From Bacteroides oleiciplenus YIT 12058 (GTDB taxonomy: Bacteria; Bacteroidota; Bacteroidia; Bacteroidales; Bacteroidaceae), in contig NZ_JH992944.1 of NCBI RefSeq assembly GCF_000315485.1, forward strand, positions 698,485-762,484: a DNA stretch of 64,000 nt. Direction: 5' to 3'. The position numbers were made by a program, and so were the translations under genes. The notes under the pieces are model-generated. The model had not been told where the DNA came from and searched no databases. It saw nothing but the letters and a program-made list of their open reading frames with translations. Positions 7,751 to 15,427 of this stretch are shown here, piece after piece. Positions within the stretch are counted from its first letter, which is position 1. Every line of letters starts with the position of its first letter.

Positions 7751-9205
7751 AAGTCTCTTTTTACGTCCTGCATCAATCCGCAAGAAGATGAACAGCAGAA
7801 TAGTGAAGCCCCAAAGCGAGGAACCGCCATAACTAAAGAATGGCAATGGAATACCAATCACAGGCGTTAACCCCAGCACCATACCTACATTTATAAATAG
7901 GTGGAACAAGAAGATACTGACCACCGAATAGCCATACACCCTGCCAAAAGCGGATGGTTGCCGTTCTGCCACAGCTATCAGGCGAAGTATCAATATAAGG
8001 AATAGAAGCAGTACGGCAGCAGAACCGATAAACCCTTCTTCCTCACCCACCGTGCAGAAAATGAAGTCCGTATCCTGTTCGGGGACATATTTCAATTTAG
8101 TCTGCGTACCATTCAGAAACCCCTTTCCAGTCAATCCTCCCGAACCGATAGCAATCTTGGACTGGTTCACATTGTATCCTGCACCAGCCAAGTCTTCTTC
8201 CATACCCAATACCACTTTGATACGTATCTGCTGATGCGGTTCTAATACCTTATTGAAGAAATAATCACTTGAATACAGAAAGCCAATAGAGCCAATGGCA
8301 AACAAACCTATCAGAAAATAGCTGAGGTGTCGCTCACTCAAAGAAAGAAAAATAAGATACCCAACTACCAAAACGCATAATCCCCACTGTACCCAAACCA
8401 AGTTGAATGGAACCACGTATTCTGAGATAATATAAGCTATCAACAATCCCCCTACTGTAACCAATAATATATTGCGTACAGGTTCCCACTTTTTCTTATA
8501 TACCCACACCATACCCGCAGCAGACAACAGTACCATAGACAGTACTGCGAACTCACCTATCGGTGTCGGTGTATCGGCAATGAATACTTGATCGAAGCGA
8601 ATACCCACCACAAAATAGACTACCGCACACAAACCGGAAAATAACACTACACCTGGCATTCCTTCCCGGTACAGTACCAGGAAGAATGCAGTATACACCA
8701 ATGCAGAACCCGTTTCCCGTTGCAGGATAATCAGCACCATTGGAAGTAGAATAAGAAAGACCATCATCAATATATTCTTCCAGTTCTTCATGGTGAACGA
8801 ATAGGAATTCATATACTTGGCAAGCGCTAATGCCGTGGCAAACTTGGCAAACTCTGCAGGCTGTAGACTGACCGGCCCCATCACTAGCCACGACCGGGAC
8901 CCCTTGGTATCGGGAGCTATAAATATGGTAACCACAAGCAATATGGCAAGTGCTATATAAATCAAGTAGGCAAACATATCATAGATATCATCTTCCAACA
9001 TCAGCAACACAAATCCCAAACCGAAAGAACAGACAATCCATACCAACTGCTTGCCAGCACGGGTAGAGAAATCCCAAAAGTCACGGTCGCCATAGTCATA
9101 ACTCGCCCCGCAGACACTAAACCATCCGAATACGATAAGAATCAGATAAACGCAAATCGTCACCCAATCCAATGATTTCCATATACTATCTCTCCTCGTT
9201 ACCAT
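7739..9205 (-). CDS. rodA: RodA, SEDS-family peptidoglycan glycosyltransferase
   Basis: Polytopic inner-membrane SEDS protein that polymerises glycan strands for sidewall elongation with PBP2. The 488-residue protein shows about ten hydrophobic segments and the family sequences SRSWLVMGPVSLQPAEFAK, TGKGFLNGTQTKLKYVPEQ, DTDFIFCTVGEEEGF and GIPLPFFSYGGSSL. Its start overlaps the PBP2 3' end by 20 bp, consistent with translational coupling. It is the last gene of the mreB-mreC-mreD-mrdA-rodA series. Confidence 0.96.
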   Translation of the reverse strand: MVTRRDSIWKSLDWVTICVYLILIVFGWFSVCGASYDYGDRDFWDFSTRAGKQLVWIVCSFGLGFVLLMLEDDIYDMFAYLIYIALAILLVVTIFIAPDTKGSRSWLVMGPVSLQPAEFAKFATALALAKYMNSYSFTMKNWKNILMMVFLILLPMVLIILQRETGSALVYTAFFLVLYREGMPGVVLFSGLCAVVYFVVGIRFDQVFIADTPTPIGEFAVLSMVLLSAAGMVWVYKKKWEPVRNILLVTVGGLLIAYIISEYVVPFNLVWVQWGLCVLVVGYLIFLSLSERHLSYFLIGLFAIGSIGFLYSSDYFFNKVLEPHQQIRIKVVLGMEEDLAGAGYNVNQSKIAIGSGGLTGKGFLNGTQTKLKYVPEQDTDFIFCTVGEEEGFIGSAAVLLLFLILILRLIAVAERQPSAFGRVYGYSVVSIFLFHLFINVGMVLGLTPVIGIPLPFFSYGGSSLWGFTILLFIFLRIDAGRKKRLSAF

Positions 9206-11051
9206 ACATTATAACACGGTTACTCATCTCCTCCGCCCGTTCCTCACTGGCAGGCGAAAGCTTTCCGTTCAAATATTGTTCCATCATTAAAGCACCATAA
9301 GGTACTCCATAAGTAGCTCCCCAACCGCCATTTTCCACATAAACAGCAATGGCAATCTTCGGCTTGTCCATAGGGGCAAATCCTATAAATGCGGAGTGGT
9401 CATGTCCACGATTTTGCGCCGTACCAGTCTTTCCGCAAACCTCTACACCAGGCAGAATAGTTCCTGCAATACGGCAAGTAGCACTTCCGGTAACTCCCGT
9501 TACGGCCGCCCGCATCCCTTCTACTATTTCTTCATAGTACTGGCGATCAATGGAAGTATACCGACGTTCCCGATAGATGCTGTCCAACTCTGCCTCCTGA
9601 ATTTCCTTTACAATATGGGGTGTTATAAAGTAACCACGATTGGCAATGGTAGCCGCCAGATTCGCCATTTGCAAAGGAGTACTCAATACTTCCCCCTGAC
9701 CGATAGAAATACTGATTACCGTCAGTCCGTTCCACGAACCGCGATAGGCTTTATCATACACACCTGCATTTGGAATAAATCCACGCTTTTCTCCGGGAAG
9801 ATCCGTACCTAATCGATAGCCGAATCCTTGGGAAACCATATGATCTTTCCAAACTGTAATTGCATTTTGTGGCGAACCATACTTCCGATCACCAAACATG
9901 CGATAAAGCCCCCAACAGAAGTAAGCGTTACAAGAGGTAGCGATTGCCGGAATCAGTGGCAACGGCGACCCATGCCCGTGACAACCTACCCGCAAACCAC
10001 CATAGATAAATCCGTGGGAACAAGGGAAAGATGTGGAAGGCTGAATAATTCCTTCTTGCAGAAAAGTCAAAGCTTGTGCCGTCTTAAAAGTAGAACCCGG
10101 CGGATAAGATCCCATAATGGCGCGATTCAATAACGGCTTCTGTTTATCCATTTGCAACATCTGATGATTTTTTCCACGTTGACGACCAATCATCAGATGC
10201 GGGTCAAAGTTCGGAGCCGATACAAGACAAAGAATCTCGCCCGTCTCCGGTTCAATAGCTACAATCGCACCAATTTTGTTCTTCATCAGGCGTTCACCCA
10301 ATCTCTGTAACTCAATATCCAATCCTAATGTCAAGTTCTTACCCGGTACGGACGAACGATCCAGTTTTCCATCCATATAATGTCCCTGTATTCGTCCATG
10401 CGCGTCACGAAGCAGAATCTCAACCCCCTTCTCTCCACGCAGATATTTCTCATAAGACTTTTCAATTCCCTGCTTGCCTATGTAATCACCACGAATATAA
10501 TAGTCATCCAACTCAATATCTTTCATTGACACTTCACCAATATCCCCTAAAGCATGACCGGCAGCATCATACGTATATTGCCGGATCGTACGCCTCTGAA
10601 TATAGAAACCGGGGAATTTGAAAAGTTTCTCCTGAAACACACCGCACTCTTCTGCCGAGAGTTGCGTCATAAAAACCTGATGCGTATATCTTGAGTAGCC
10701 AGGGTTCATCCAGCGGTTCTTCACATCCGCCATTCGCTTAAGAAGCTGTTCTTTGGTAATATTCAGTGTACGGCAAAAATCTAGCGTATCGAGTTGTGTC
10801 ACCTCCCGTGGCACAAATGTAATATCATATGCCGGCTGATTAAACACCAACAACTTCCCATTGCGGTCATAAATCGCACCACGTGAAGGATACTGGATTT
10901 TATTAAGGAAAGCATTACTATCTGCATTCTTTTTGTAGCTATCAGTCATGACTTGCAGCACAAAAAGGCGCATAATATAGATGATGACAATCACAATCGC
11001 CACCCCACCTATCACCAATTTCCGCTTTTCGAGTACGTAATCTTTAGCCAT
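9186..11051 (-). CDS. mrdA: penicillin-binding protein 2 (transpeptidase)
   Basis: Class B PBP that cross-links peptidoglycan during elongation as RodA's partner. The 621-residue protein has one N-terminal membrane helix (about residues 11-30), a dimerisation domain, and a transpeptidase domain with SxxK in YPPGSTFKTAQA (about residue 317), SxN as TSCNAYFCWG (about 370) and KTG in CGKTGTAQNRG (about 540). It starts 1 nt after the mreD stop and runs into rodA. Confidence 0.96.
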   Translation of the reverse strand: MAKDYVLEKRKLVIGGVAIVIVIIYIMRLFVLQVMTDSYKKNADSNAFLNKIQYPSRGAIYDRNGKLLVFNQPAYDITFVPREVTQLDTLDFCRTLNITKEQLLKRMADVKNRWMNPGYSRYTHQVFMTQLSAEECGVFQEKLFKFPGFYIQRRTIRQYTYDAAGHALGDIGEVSMKDIELDDYYIRGDYIGKQGIEKSYEKYLRGEKGVEILLRDAHGRIQGHYMDGKLDRSSVPGKNLTLGLDIELQRLGERLMKNKIGAIVAIEPETGEILCLVSAPNFDPHLMIGRQRGKNHQMLQMDKQKPLLNRAIMGSYPPGSTFKTAQALTFLQEGIIQPSTSFPCSHGFIYGGLRVGCHGHGSPLPLIPAIATSCNAYFCWGLYRMFGDRKYGSPQNAITVWKDHMVSQGFGYRLGTDLPGEKRGFIPNAGVYDKAYRGSWNGLTVISISIGQGEVLSTPLQMANLAATIANRGYFITPHIVKEIQEAELDSIYRERRYTSIDRQYYEEIVEGMRAAVTGVTGSATCRIAGTILPGVEVCGKTGTAQNRGHDHSAFIGFAPMDKPKIAIAVYVENGGWGATYGVPYGALMMEQYLNGKLSPASEERAEEMSNRVIMYGNEER

Positions 11052-11052
11052 T

Positions 11053-11553
11053 TTACTTTTTCCTCACTCCTTCTATAGCCATTACACAGGTTATAGTCAG
11101 CAACGCACTTGCCACAATTCTCAGTAGCAACGTTCCGATGTGGGCGAACGAAAAGAATTCTATGGTAAGTAATATTGCATGATGAACAAAAACACTGACA
11201 ACCAAATATTTCAGAAAAGGAGCAATTCCCATCGACTTTATCGAAGGAACTATATTCTCCAATGTATCCCGTGGTACAAACAATCGCAGGAAAGTAGGCC
11301 GCAAGAAAGCCAACGCTACCGTAGCCGCCGCATTCATGCCCGGCGTATCCGAGAAAATGTCCACTGTCAGTCCCAGAAAAAACGCCCATAGCATCAAGGC
11401 ATTTCTCGGCGTTTCCGACTCGAACTTCAGTATGAGATAGATATATAGAAAAGGAGTGGCATATCCGGCAATATGCACATTGTTCAATATCAGCACCTGC
11501 AATAGCACCAAACCAATAAACCAACCTAATTTATGCAGATAATTGATGACCAC
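11053..11553 (-). CDS. mreD: rod shape-determining protein MreD
   Basis: Small inner-membrane protein of the elongasome. The 166-residue sequence is almost entirely hydrophobic with about five predicted helices, and contains WAFFLGLTVDIFSDTPGMNAAA, the central MreD signature. Identification rests on this and on its place between mreC and mrdA. The 102-nt gap to mreC holds AT-rich repeat sequence. Confidence 0.9.
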   Translation of the reverse strand: MVINYLHKLGWFIGLVLLQVLILNNVHIAGYATPFLYIYLILKFESETPRNALMLWAFFLGLTVDIFSDTPGMNAAATVALAFLRPTFLRLFVPRDTLENIVPSIKSMGIAPFLKYLVVSVFVHHAILLTIEFFSFAHIGTLLLRIVASALLTITCVMAIEGVRKK

Positions 11554-11655
11554 CTCTTATAAAATTAAAAATTGAGAATTAAAAATTAAAAAATGAAGGG
11601 GAGTTTATTCCCTTATCACTTTTTCATTCTATCATTTTATCACCTCATCACTCTA
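11554..11655. repeat. AT-rich intergenic repeat between mreC and mreD
   Basis: The gap contains AATTAAAAATTGAGAATT (11563-11580), which recurs exactly at 62607-62624 in another intra-operon gap. It is followed by a GGGGA/TTCCC mini-hairpin (about 11598-11613) and a run of degenerate TCAT/TCACT words (about 11614-11660). Nothing here looks coding. Confidence 0.6.
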
Positions 11656-12498
11656 TCACTTTTCCTCTTCCTTCTCCAGTGCTTTCTGCTCTTCCTGTCC
11701 CGTACGGGCAATTACCCGCACATTACTCACCTTTCCGAAGTCCGTAGCCAGTTTTATCTTCAATAGATAAGAAAGACCGTCGTGTGAGTCGGACATATCA
11801 TCCACGGTACCTACTAAGATTCCAGCGGGGAACACTGTAGAGTAACCGCTTGTCACAACCGTATCGCCTAGGTTGAACTCGGCATGACGAGGCAAATCTT
11901 TCAGATAAGCAAAACGAGAATCTCCATATTCCCACTTCAAATAGCCGAAATAGTCACTGCCCACAATCTTACAACTAATGCTCGATTTACTGTTCAGCAA
12001 CGGAATCACGGTAGAATAATGCTGAGAAGTCTTATAGACGATACCTACCACCCCATTGGCATCTACCACACCCATTTCCGGACGGATACCTGCACTGGTT
12101 CCCTCATCAAGAGTGATATAGTTATCCAGCCGATTCAAACTATTCTTAATCACATTCGCCTTGAATATCTGATATTCTTCCGGTTCGAGCCGCTCCAGAC
12201 TATACAATCTGGCAGAGTCCATACCGTTATTTTTCAGCGTTTTTTCAAGAAATGCCACCCGCTGCTCCAGCCACATGTTGCGATCCAACAGGTCTTCATT
12301 GGTTGTTTTCAGATGGAAGTAAGAAGTAATAGCTCCCGAAATATCATAAACTTTCCCCGCCACGCTATTCGCAGAAGTGAAAAACACGCTCTGCTGATAG
12401 TAATTGAAGCGGAATAATAAAACAAAACTGGCTGCCTCTAACAACAGAAAGAGGAACCAGTAGTTGTATTTAACAAGAAAGTTCAGTAAATTTCGCAT
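11656..12498 (-). CDS. mreC: rod shape-determining protein MreC
   Basis: Bitopic scaffold that links MreB to the periplasmic synthases. The 280-residue protein has a cytoplasmic N-terminus, a membrane helix (about residues 13-30), a helical region compatible with a coiled coil (about 65-115) and the double beta-barrel C-terminal domain with NYITLDEGTSAGIRPEMGVV, GVVGIVY and DTVVTSGYSTVFPAGILVG. The Lys/Glu-rich tail is dispensable-looking. It starts 9 nt after the mreB stop. Confidence 0.95.
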   Translation of the reverse strand: MRNLLNFLVKYNYWFLFLLLEAASFVLLFRFNYYQQSVFFTSANSVAGKVYDISGAITSYFHLKTTNEDLLDRNMWLEQRVAFLEKTLKNNGMDSARLYSLERLEPEEYQIFKANVIKNSLNRLDNYITLDEGTSAGIRPEMGVVDANGVVGIVYKTSQHYSTVIPLLNSKSSISCKIVGSDYFGYLKWEYGDSRFAYLKDLPRHAEFNLGDTVVTSGYSTVFPAGILVGTVDDMSDSHDGLSYLLKIKLATDFGKVSNVRVIARTGQEEQKALEKEEEK

Positions 12499-12507
12499 AT
12501 CCCTTTA

Positions 12508-13530
12508 TTACCGCATAAGGAATGAGAAACGATCCACATTCTTCAATGCAACACCCGTACCTTTAGCAACAGCATGCAAAGGGTCTTCGGCAATGTGGAA
12601 CGGAATGTTTATCTTATCTGTCAAACGCTTGTCGAGTCCGCGGAGCAATGCACCACCACCTGCCAGATAAATACCATTATGCACGATATCGGCATACAAT
12701 TCGGGAGGTGTATTTTCTAACGCATTCAAGATAGCAGTTTCAATTTTGGAGATTGATTTCTCCAGACAGTGTGCCACTTCCTGATAGCATACGGGCACTT
12801 CCATAGGCAGGGCCGTGATACGGTTCGGACCGTGAACGATATAATCTTCCGGAGCATCCTCACCAAGTTCGGTCAGGGCAGCACCCACATTAATCTTAAT
12901 ACGTTCGGCCATACGCTCGCTGACCTTCACGTTATGCTGGCGGCTCATGTACTCCTGGATGTCAGCAGTCAAGTCGTCACCGGCAATGCGGATAGAATTG
13001 TTGGCTACGATACCACCCAAAGAGATAACGGCAATTTCAGTAGAACCACCACCTATATCTACAATCATGTTACCTTCCGGAGCTTCCACGTCGATACCGA
13101 TACCGATAGCGGCAGCCATAGGTTCGAAAATCAGATAAACGTCGCGTCCGCCGGCATGTTCGGCAGAGTCACGTACGGCACGCAATTCTACTTCAGTACT
13201 ACCCGAGGGGACACCAATTACCATACGAAGCGAAGGAGAGAACAGACGGCTACGGTTATTCACCATCTTTATCAGACCACGTATCATTTGCTCGCAAGCA
13301 TAGAAATCGGCAATTACACCGTCGCGGAGCGGACGGATGGTACGTATGTTTTCGTGGGTCTTTTCGTGCATCATCTTTGCCTTATCACCCACGGCAATCA
13401 TCTTATCGGTACGACGATCGAGAGCTACCACCGAAGGCTCATCCACCACAATCTTGCCATTGGTTGTGATAATGGTATTGGCGGTACCAAGGTCCATCGC
13501 TATTTCTTGCGTAAAAGAGAATAATCCCAT
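12508..13530 (-). CDS. mreB: rod shape-determining protein MreB
   Basis: Bacterial actin that directs sidewall synthesis. The 340-residue length is standard. Actin-fold motifs are MDLGTANTIITTNGKIVVDE (phosphate 1), MIVDIGGGSTEIAVISLGG (phosphate 2) and YLAGGGALLRGLDKRL (adenosine). It heads mreB-mreC-mreD-mrdA-rodA. No TAnnTTTG element is visible between purH and mreB, so expression may come by read-through from purH or from a promoter I cannot recognise. Confidence 0.97.
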   Translation of the reverse strand: MGLFSFTQEIAMDLGTANTIITTNGKIVVDEPSVVALDRRTDKMIAVGDKAKMMHEKTHENIRTIRPLRDGVIADFYACEQMIRGLIKMVNNRSRLFSPSLRMVIGVPSGSTEVELRAVRDSAEHAGGRDVYLIFEPMAAAIGIGIDVEAPEGNMIVDIGGGSTEIAVISLGGIVANNSIRIAGDDLTADIQEYMSRQHNVKVSERMAERIKINVGAALTELGEDAPEDYIVHGPNRITALPMEVPVCYQEVAHCLEKSISKIETAILNALENTPPELYADIVHNGIYLAGGGALLRGLDKRLTDKINIPFHIAEDPLHAVAKGTGVALKNVDRFSFLMR

Positions 13531-13535
13531 TGTTT

Positions 13536-13618
13536 TTAAGTATTAAATATTAAATATTAAATATTAATTGACGGCGCTATCACTCTTCGACCACACTGAA
13601 TTAATATTTAATACTTAA
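13536..13618. repeat. long AT-rich inverted repeat in the purH-mreB gap
   Basis: Two perfect 18-bp arms, TTAAGTATTAAATATTAA (13536-13553) and its complement (13601-13618), are separated by 47 nt that hold more copies of the AAATATT word. The element nearly fills the gap and would form a stem in the mreB leader. It could be a processing signal, a weak terminator or a mobile palindromic repeat. Confidence 0.8.
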
Positions 13619-13635
13619 TAATTGATATTTGAATA

Positions 13636-15159
13636 TTAGTGTTTAAAATGACGGATTCCCGTAGTCACCATTGCGATGCCATGTTCATTGCAATAGTCGA
13701 ACGAGAGTTGGTCTTTAATCGAGCCACCCGGCTGGATAACGGCAGTCACACCTTCACCTCCAGCAATTTCCACACAATCGGGGAAAGGGAAGAAAGCGTC
13801 GGATGCCATTACGGCACCTTTCAGGTCGAAACCGAAATTCTTAGCTTTTTCAATAGCTTGCTTCAAAGCATCCACACGTGAAGTCTGTCCTATGCCGCTT
13901 GCCAGCAATTGTCTGCCTTTTACCAGTACGATGGCGTTGGATTTACTGTTCTTCACAATCTTATTTGCAAAGAGCATATCTTCTATTTCCTGTGCAGTAG
14001 GAGCTTTGGTGGTTACTGTCTTCAAATCTTCCGGCTGTTCGATGTTCAAGTCACGATCCTGAACCAATACCCCATTCAGCAATGAGCGGAACTGTTTCTT
14101 CGGCAATGTGGTCGGTTTACGAACCAAAATGATACGGTTCTTTTTCTGTCCCAATATTTCCAGTGCATCCACATCGTAGTCGGGAGCGATAATTACTTCA
14201 AAGAAAATCTTGTTAATTTCCTCAGCAGCTTCCTTATCAATCACACCGTTCGTGATGAGCACACCACCGAAAGCAGATACCGGGTCGCCTGCCAATGCAT
14301 CGTTCCATGCTTCGAGCACCGTGGGGCGTGAAGCCAGACCGCAAGCATTGTTATGTTTCAATACGGCAAACGTTATATCTTCAAATTCGTCTATCAGGTC
14401 AACGGCAGCGTTGATATCAAGCAAGTTATTGTAAGAAATCTCTTTTCCATGAATCTGGTCGAACATTCCTTCCAGATTTCCGTAGAAGTAACCCTTCTGG
14501 TGCGGGTTTTCTCCATAACGCAAAGTCTTCTGATTGTTGGCAGAGCAACGGAATGCCGAACCTTCTTCACCATCGAAGTAGTTGAAAATGGCCGAATCAT
14601 AGTGGGAAGAAACAGCAAACGCCTCTTTGGCGAACCAACGGCGTTCTTCGATAGAGGTAGCAGCTCCGTGTTCCATCAGCATGTCGCGGAACGGCTGGTA
14701 TTGAGCCTGAGAAGCTATAATCACTACATCATTAAAATTTTTGGCAGCGGCACGTATCAGAGAGATACCACCTATATCAATTTTCTCGATGATAGATGCT
14801 TCATCGGCACCGGAAGCCACAGTAGCTTCAAACGGATACAGGTCGACGATAACGAGGTCTATTTCGGGAATTTCATATTTTTCTATTTGTTGCATATCCT
14901 GTTCCAGTCCGCGGCGGCAAAGAATACCACCGAACACCTTCGGGTGCAAGGTTTTCACACGTCCTCCCAGGATAGAGGGGTATGTTGTCAGGTCTTCCAC
15001 TGCCTTACAGGGATAACCCAGGGATTCTATAAACTGACGAGTTCCGCCGGTTGACAGAAACTCTACTCCTTCTTCATGCAGTTTGGTAATGATTTCATCC
15101 AAACCTTCCTTATGATAAACCGATACCAGAGCGGTTTTAATTTTTTTTGTTTCAGACAT
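13636..15159 (-). CDS. purH: bifunctional AICAR transformylase / IMP cyclohydrolase
   Basis: Catalyses the last two steps of IMP synthesis. The 507-residue protein has an N-terminal cyclohydrolase (MGS-like) domain with KTALVSVYHKEGL and FLSTGGTRQFIESLG, and a C-terminal transformylase domain with LKHNNACGLA and SDAFFPFPDCVE. I chose the ATG at 15159. The frame stays open to a TTG at 15189, but that TTG lies within the -7 promoter element, upstream of the likely transcription start. It is followed on the same strand by mreB after about 105 nt. Confidence 0.96.
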   Translation of the reverse strand: MSETKKIKTALVSVYHKEGLDEIITKLHEEGVEFLSTGGTRQFIESLGYPCKAVEDLTTYPSILGGRVKTLHPKVFGGILCRRGLEQDMQQIEKYEIPEIDLVIVDLYPFEATVASGADEASIIEKIDIGGISLIRAAAKNFNDVVIIASQAQYQPFRDMLMEHGAATSIEERRWFAKEAFAVSSHYDSAIFNYFDGEEGSAFRCSANNQKTLRYGENPHQKGYFYGNLEGMFDQIHGKEISYNNLLDINAAVDLIDEFEDITFAVLKHNNACGLASRPTVLEAWNDALAGDPVSAFGGVLITNGVIDKEAAEEINKIFFEVIIAPDYDVDALEILGQKKNRIILVRKPTTLPKKQFRSLLNGVLVQDRDLNIEQPEDLKTVTTKAPTAQEIEDMLFANKIVKNSKSNAIVLVKGRQLLASGIGQTSRVDALKQAIEKAKNFGFDLKGAVMASDAFFPFPDCVEIAGGEGVTAVIQPGGSIKDQLSFDYCNEHGIAMVTTGIRHFKH

Positions 15160-15186
15160 GGATTTGCGTATTAACGATTTGATGTG

Positions 15187-15194
15187 CAAAGGTA
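15187..15194 (-). promoter_or_regulatory. -7 promoter element for purH
   Basis: The minus strand reads TACCTTTG here, placing the transcript start near 15180, some 20 nt before the ATG at 15159. No good -33 box is visible. The element excludes the upstream TTG as a start. Confidence 0.55.
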
Positions 15195-15246
15195 CTAAAA
15201 ATGTTTATTTGCCCATATACTCAAACACAATAAATTAGGTATAATT

Positions 15247-15287
15247 AAAAAAGGTAGCAATCCTGTTTAGGATTTACTACCTTTTGC
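15247..15287 (-). terminator. intrinsic terminator after the M13 peptidase gene
   Basis: A hairpin with outer arms AAAAGGTAG (15249-15257) and CTACCTTTT (15277-15285), inner arms AATCC (15259-15263) and GGATT (15270-15274), and a 6-nt loop. On the minus strand it is followed by a T-rich run. It would end transcription from the M13 peptidase gene before purH, and could also act on the plus strand. Confidence 0.75.
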
Positions 15288-15340
15288 TTTATCTTTCGTA
15301 AAGTAGGAACTCTGAATATCATTGCGTTATCAGAGCATTT

Positions 15341-15424
15341 TTGCCAACGTAGTGGCAAAGTCTTGCCATCGCATTGGCAAAGTCTTGCCATCACGGTGGC
15401 AAAGTTTTGCCAACGCGGTGGCAG
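15341..15424. repeat. tandem array of 22-bp hairpin units (TTGCCA-n6-TGGCAA)
   Basis: Three full units and one partial unit with a strict 22-bp period start at 15341, 15363, 15385 and 15407. Each unit is a dyad with constant arms TTGCCA and TGGCAA and a 6-nt centre that differs every time (ACGTAG, TCGCAT, TCACGG, ACGCGG), joined by AGTC or AGTT. The array begins 3 nt beyond the stop codon of the M13 peptidase gene and lies between it and the terminator, so it would be in that gene's 3' UTR. The period is not a multiple of three, so it does not code for a repeat peptide. Confidence 0.9.
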
Positions 15425-15427
15425 TAA

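Noticed and set aside
15160..15189. TTG start giving purH ten extra residues
   Set aside because: The -7 promoter element overlaps the TTG, so this codon would precede the transcript start.
15341..15424. CRISPR array
   Set aside because: The unit is only 22 bp with 6-nt variable centres; there are no 30-40-nt spacers and no cas genes. The same applies to 49566-49720.
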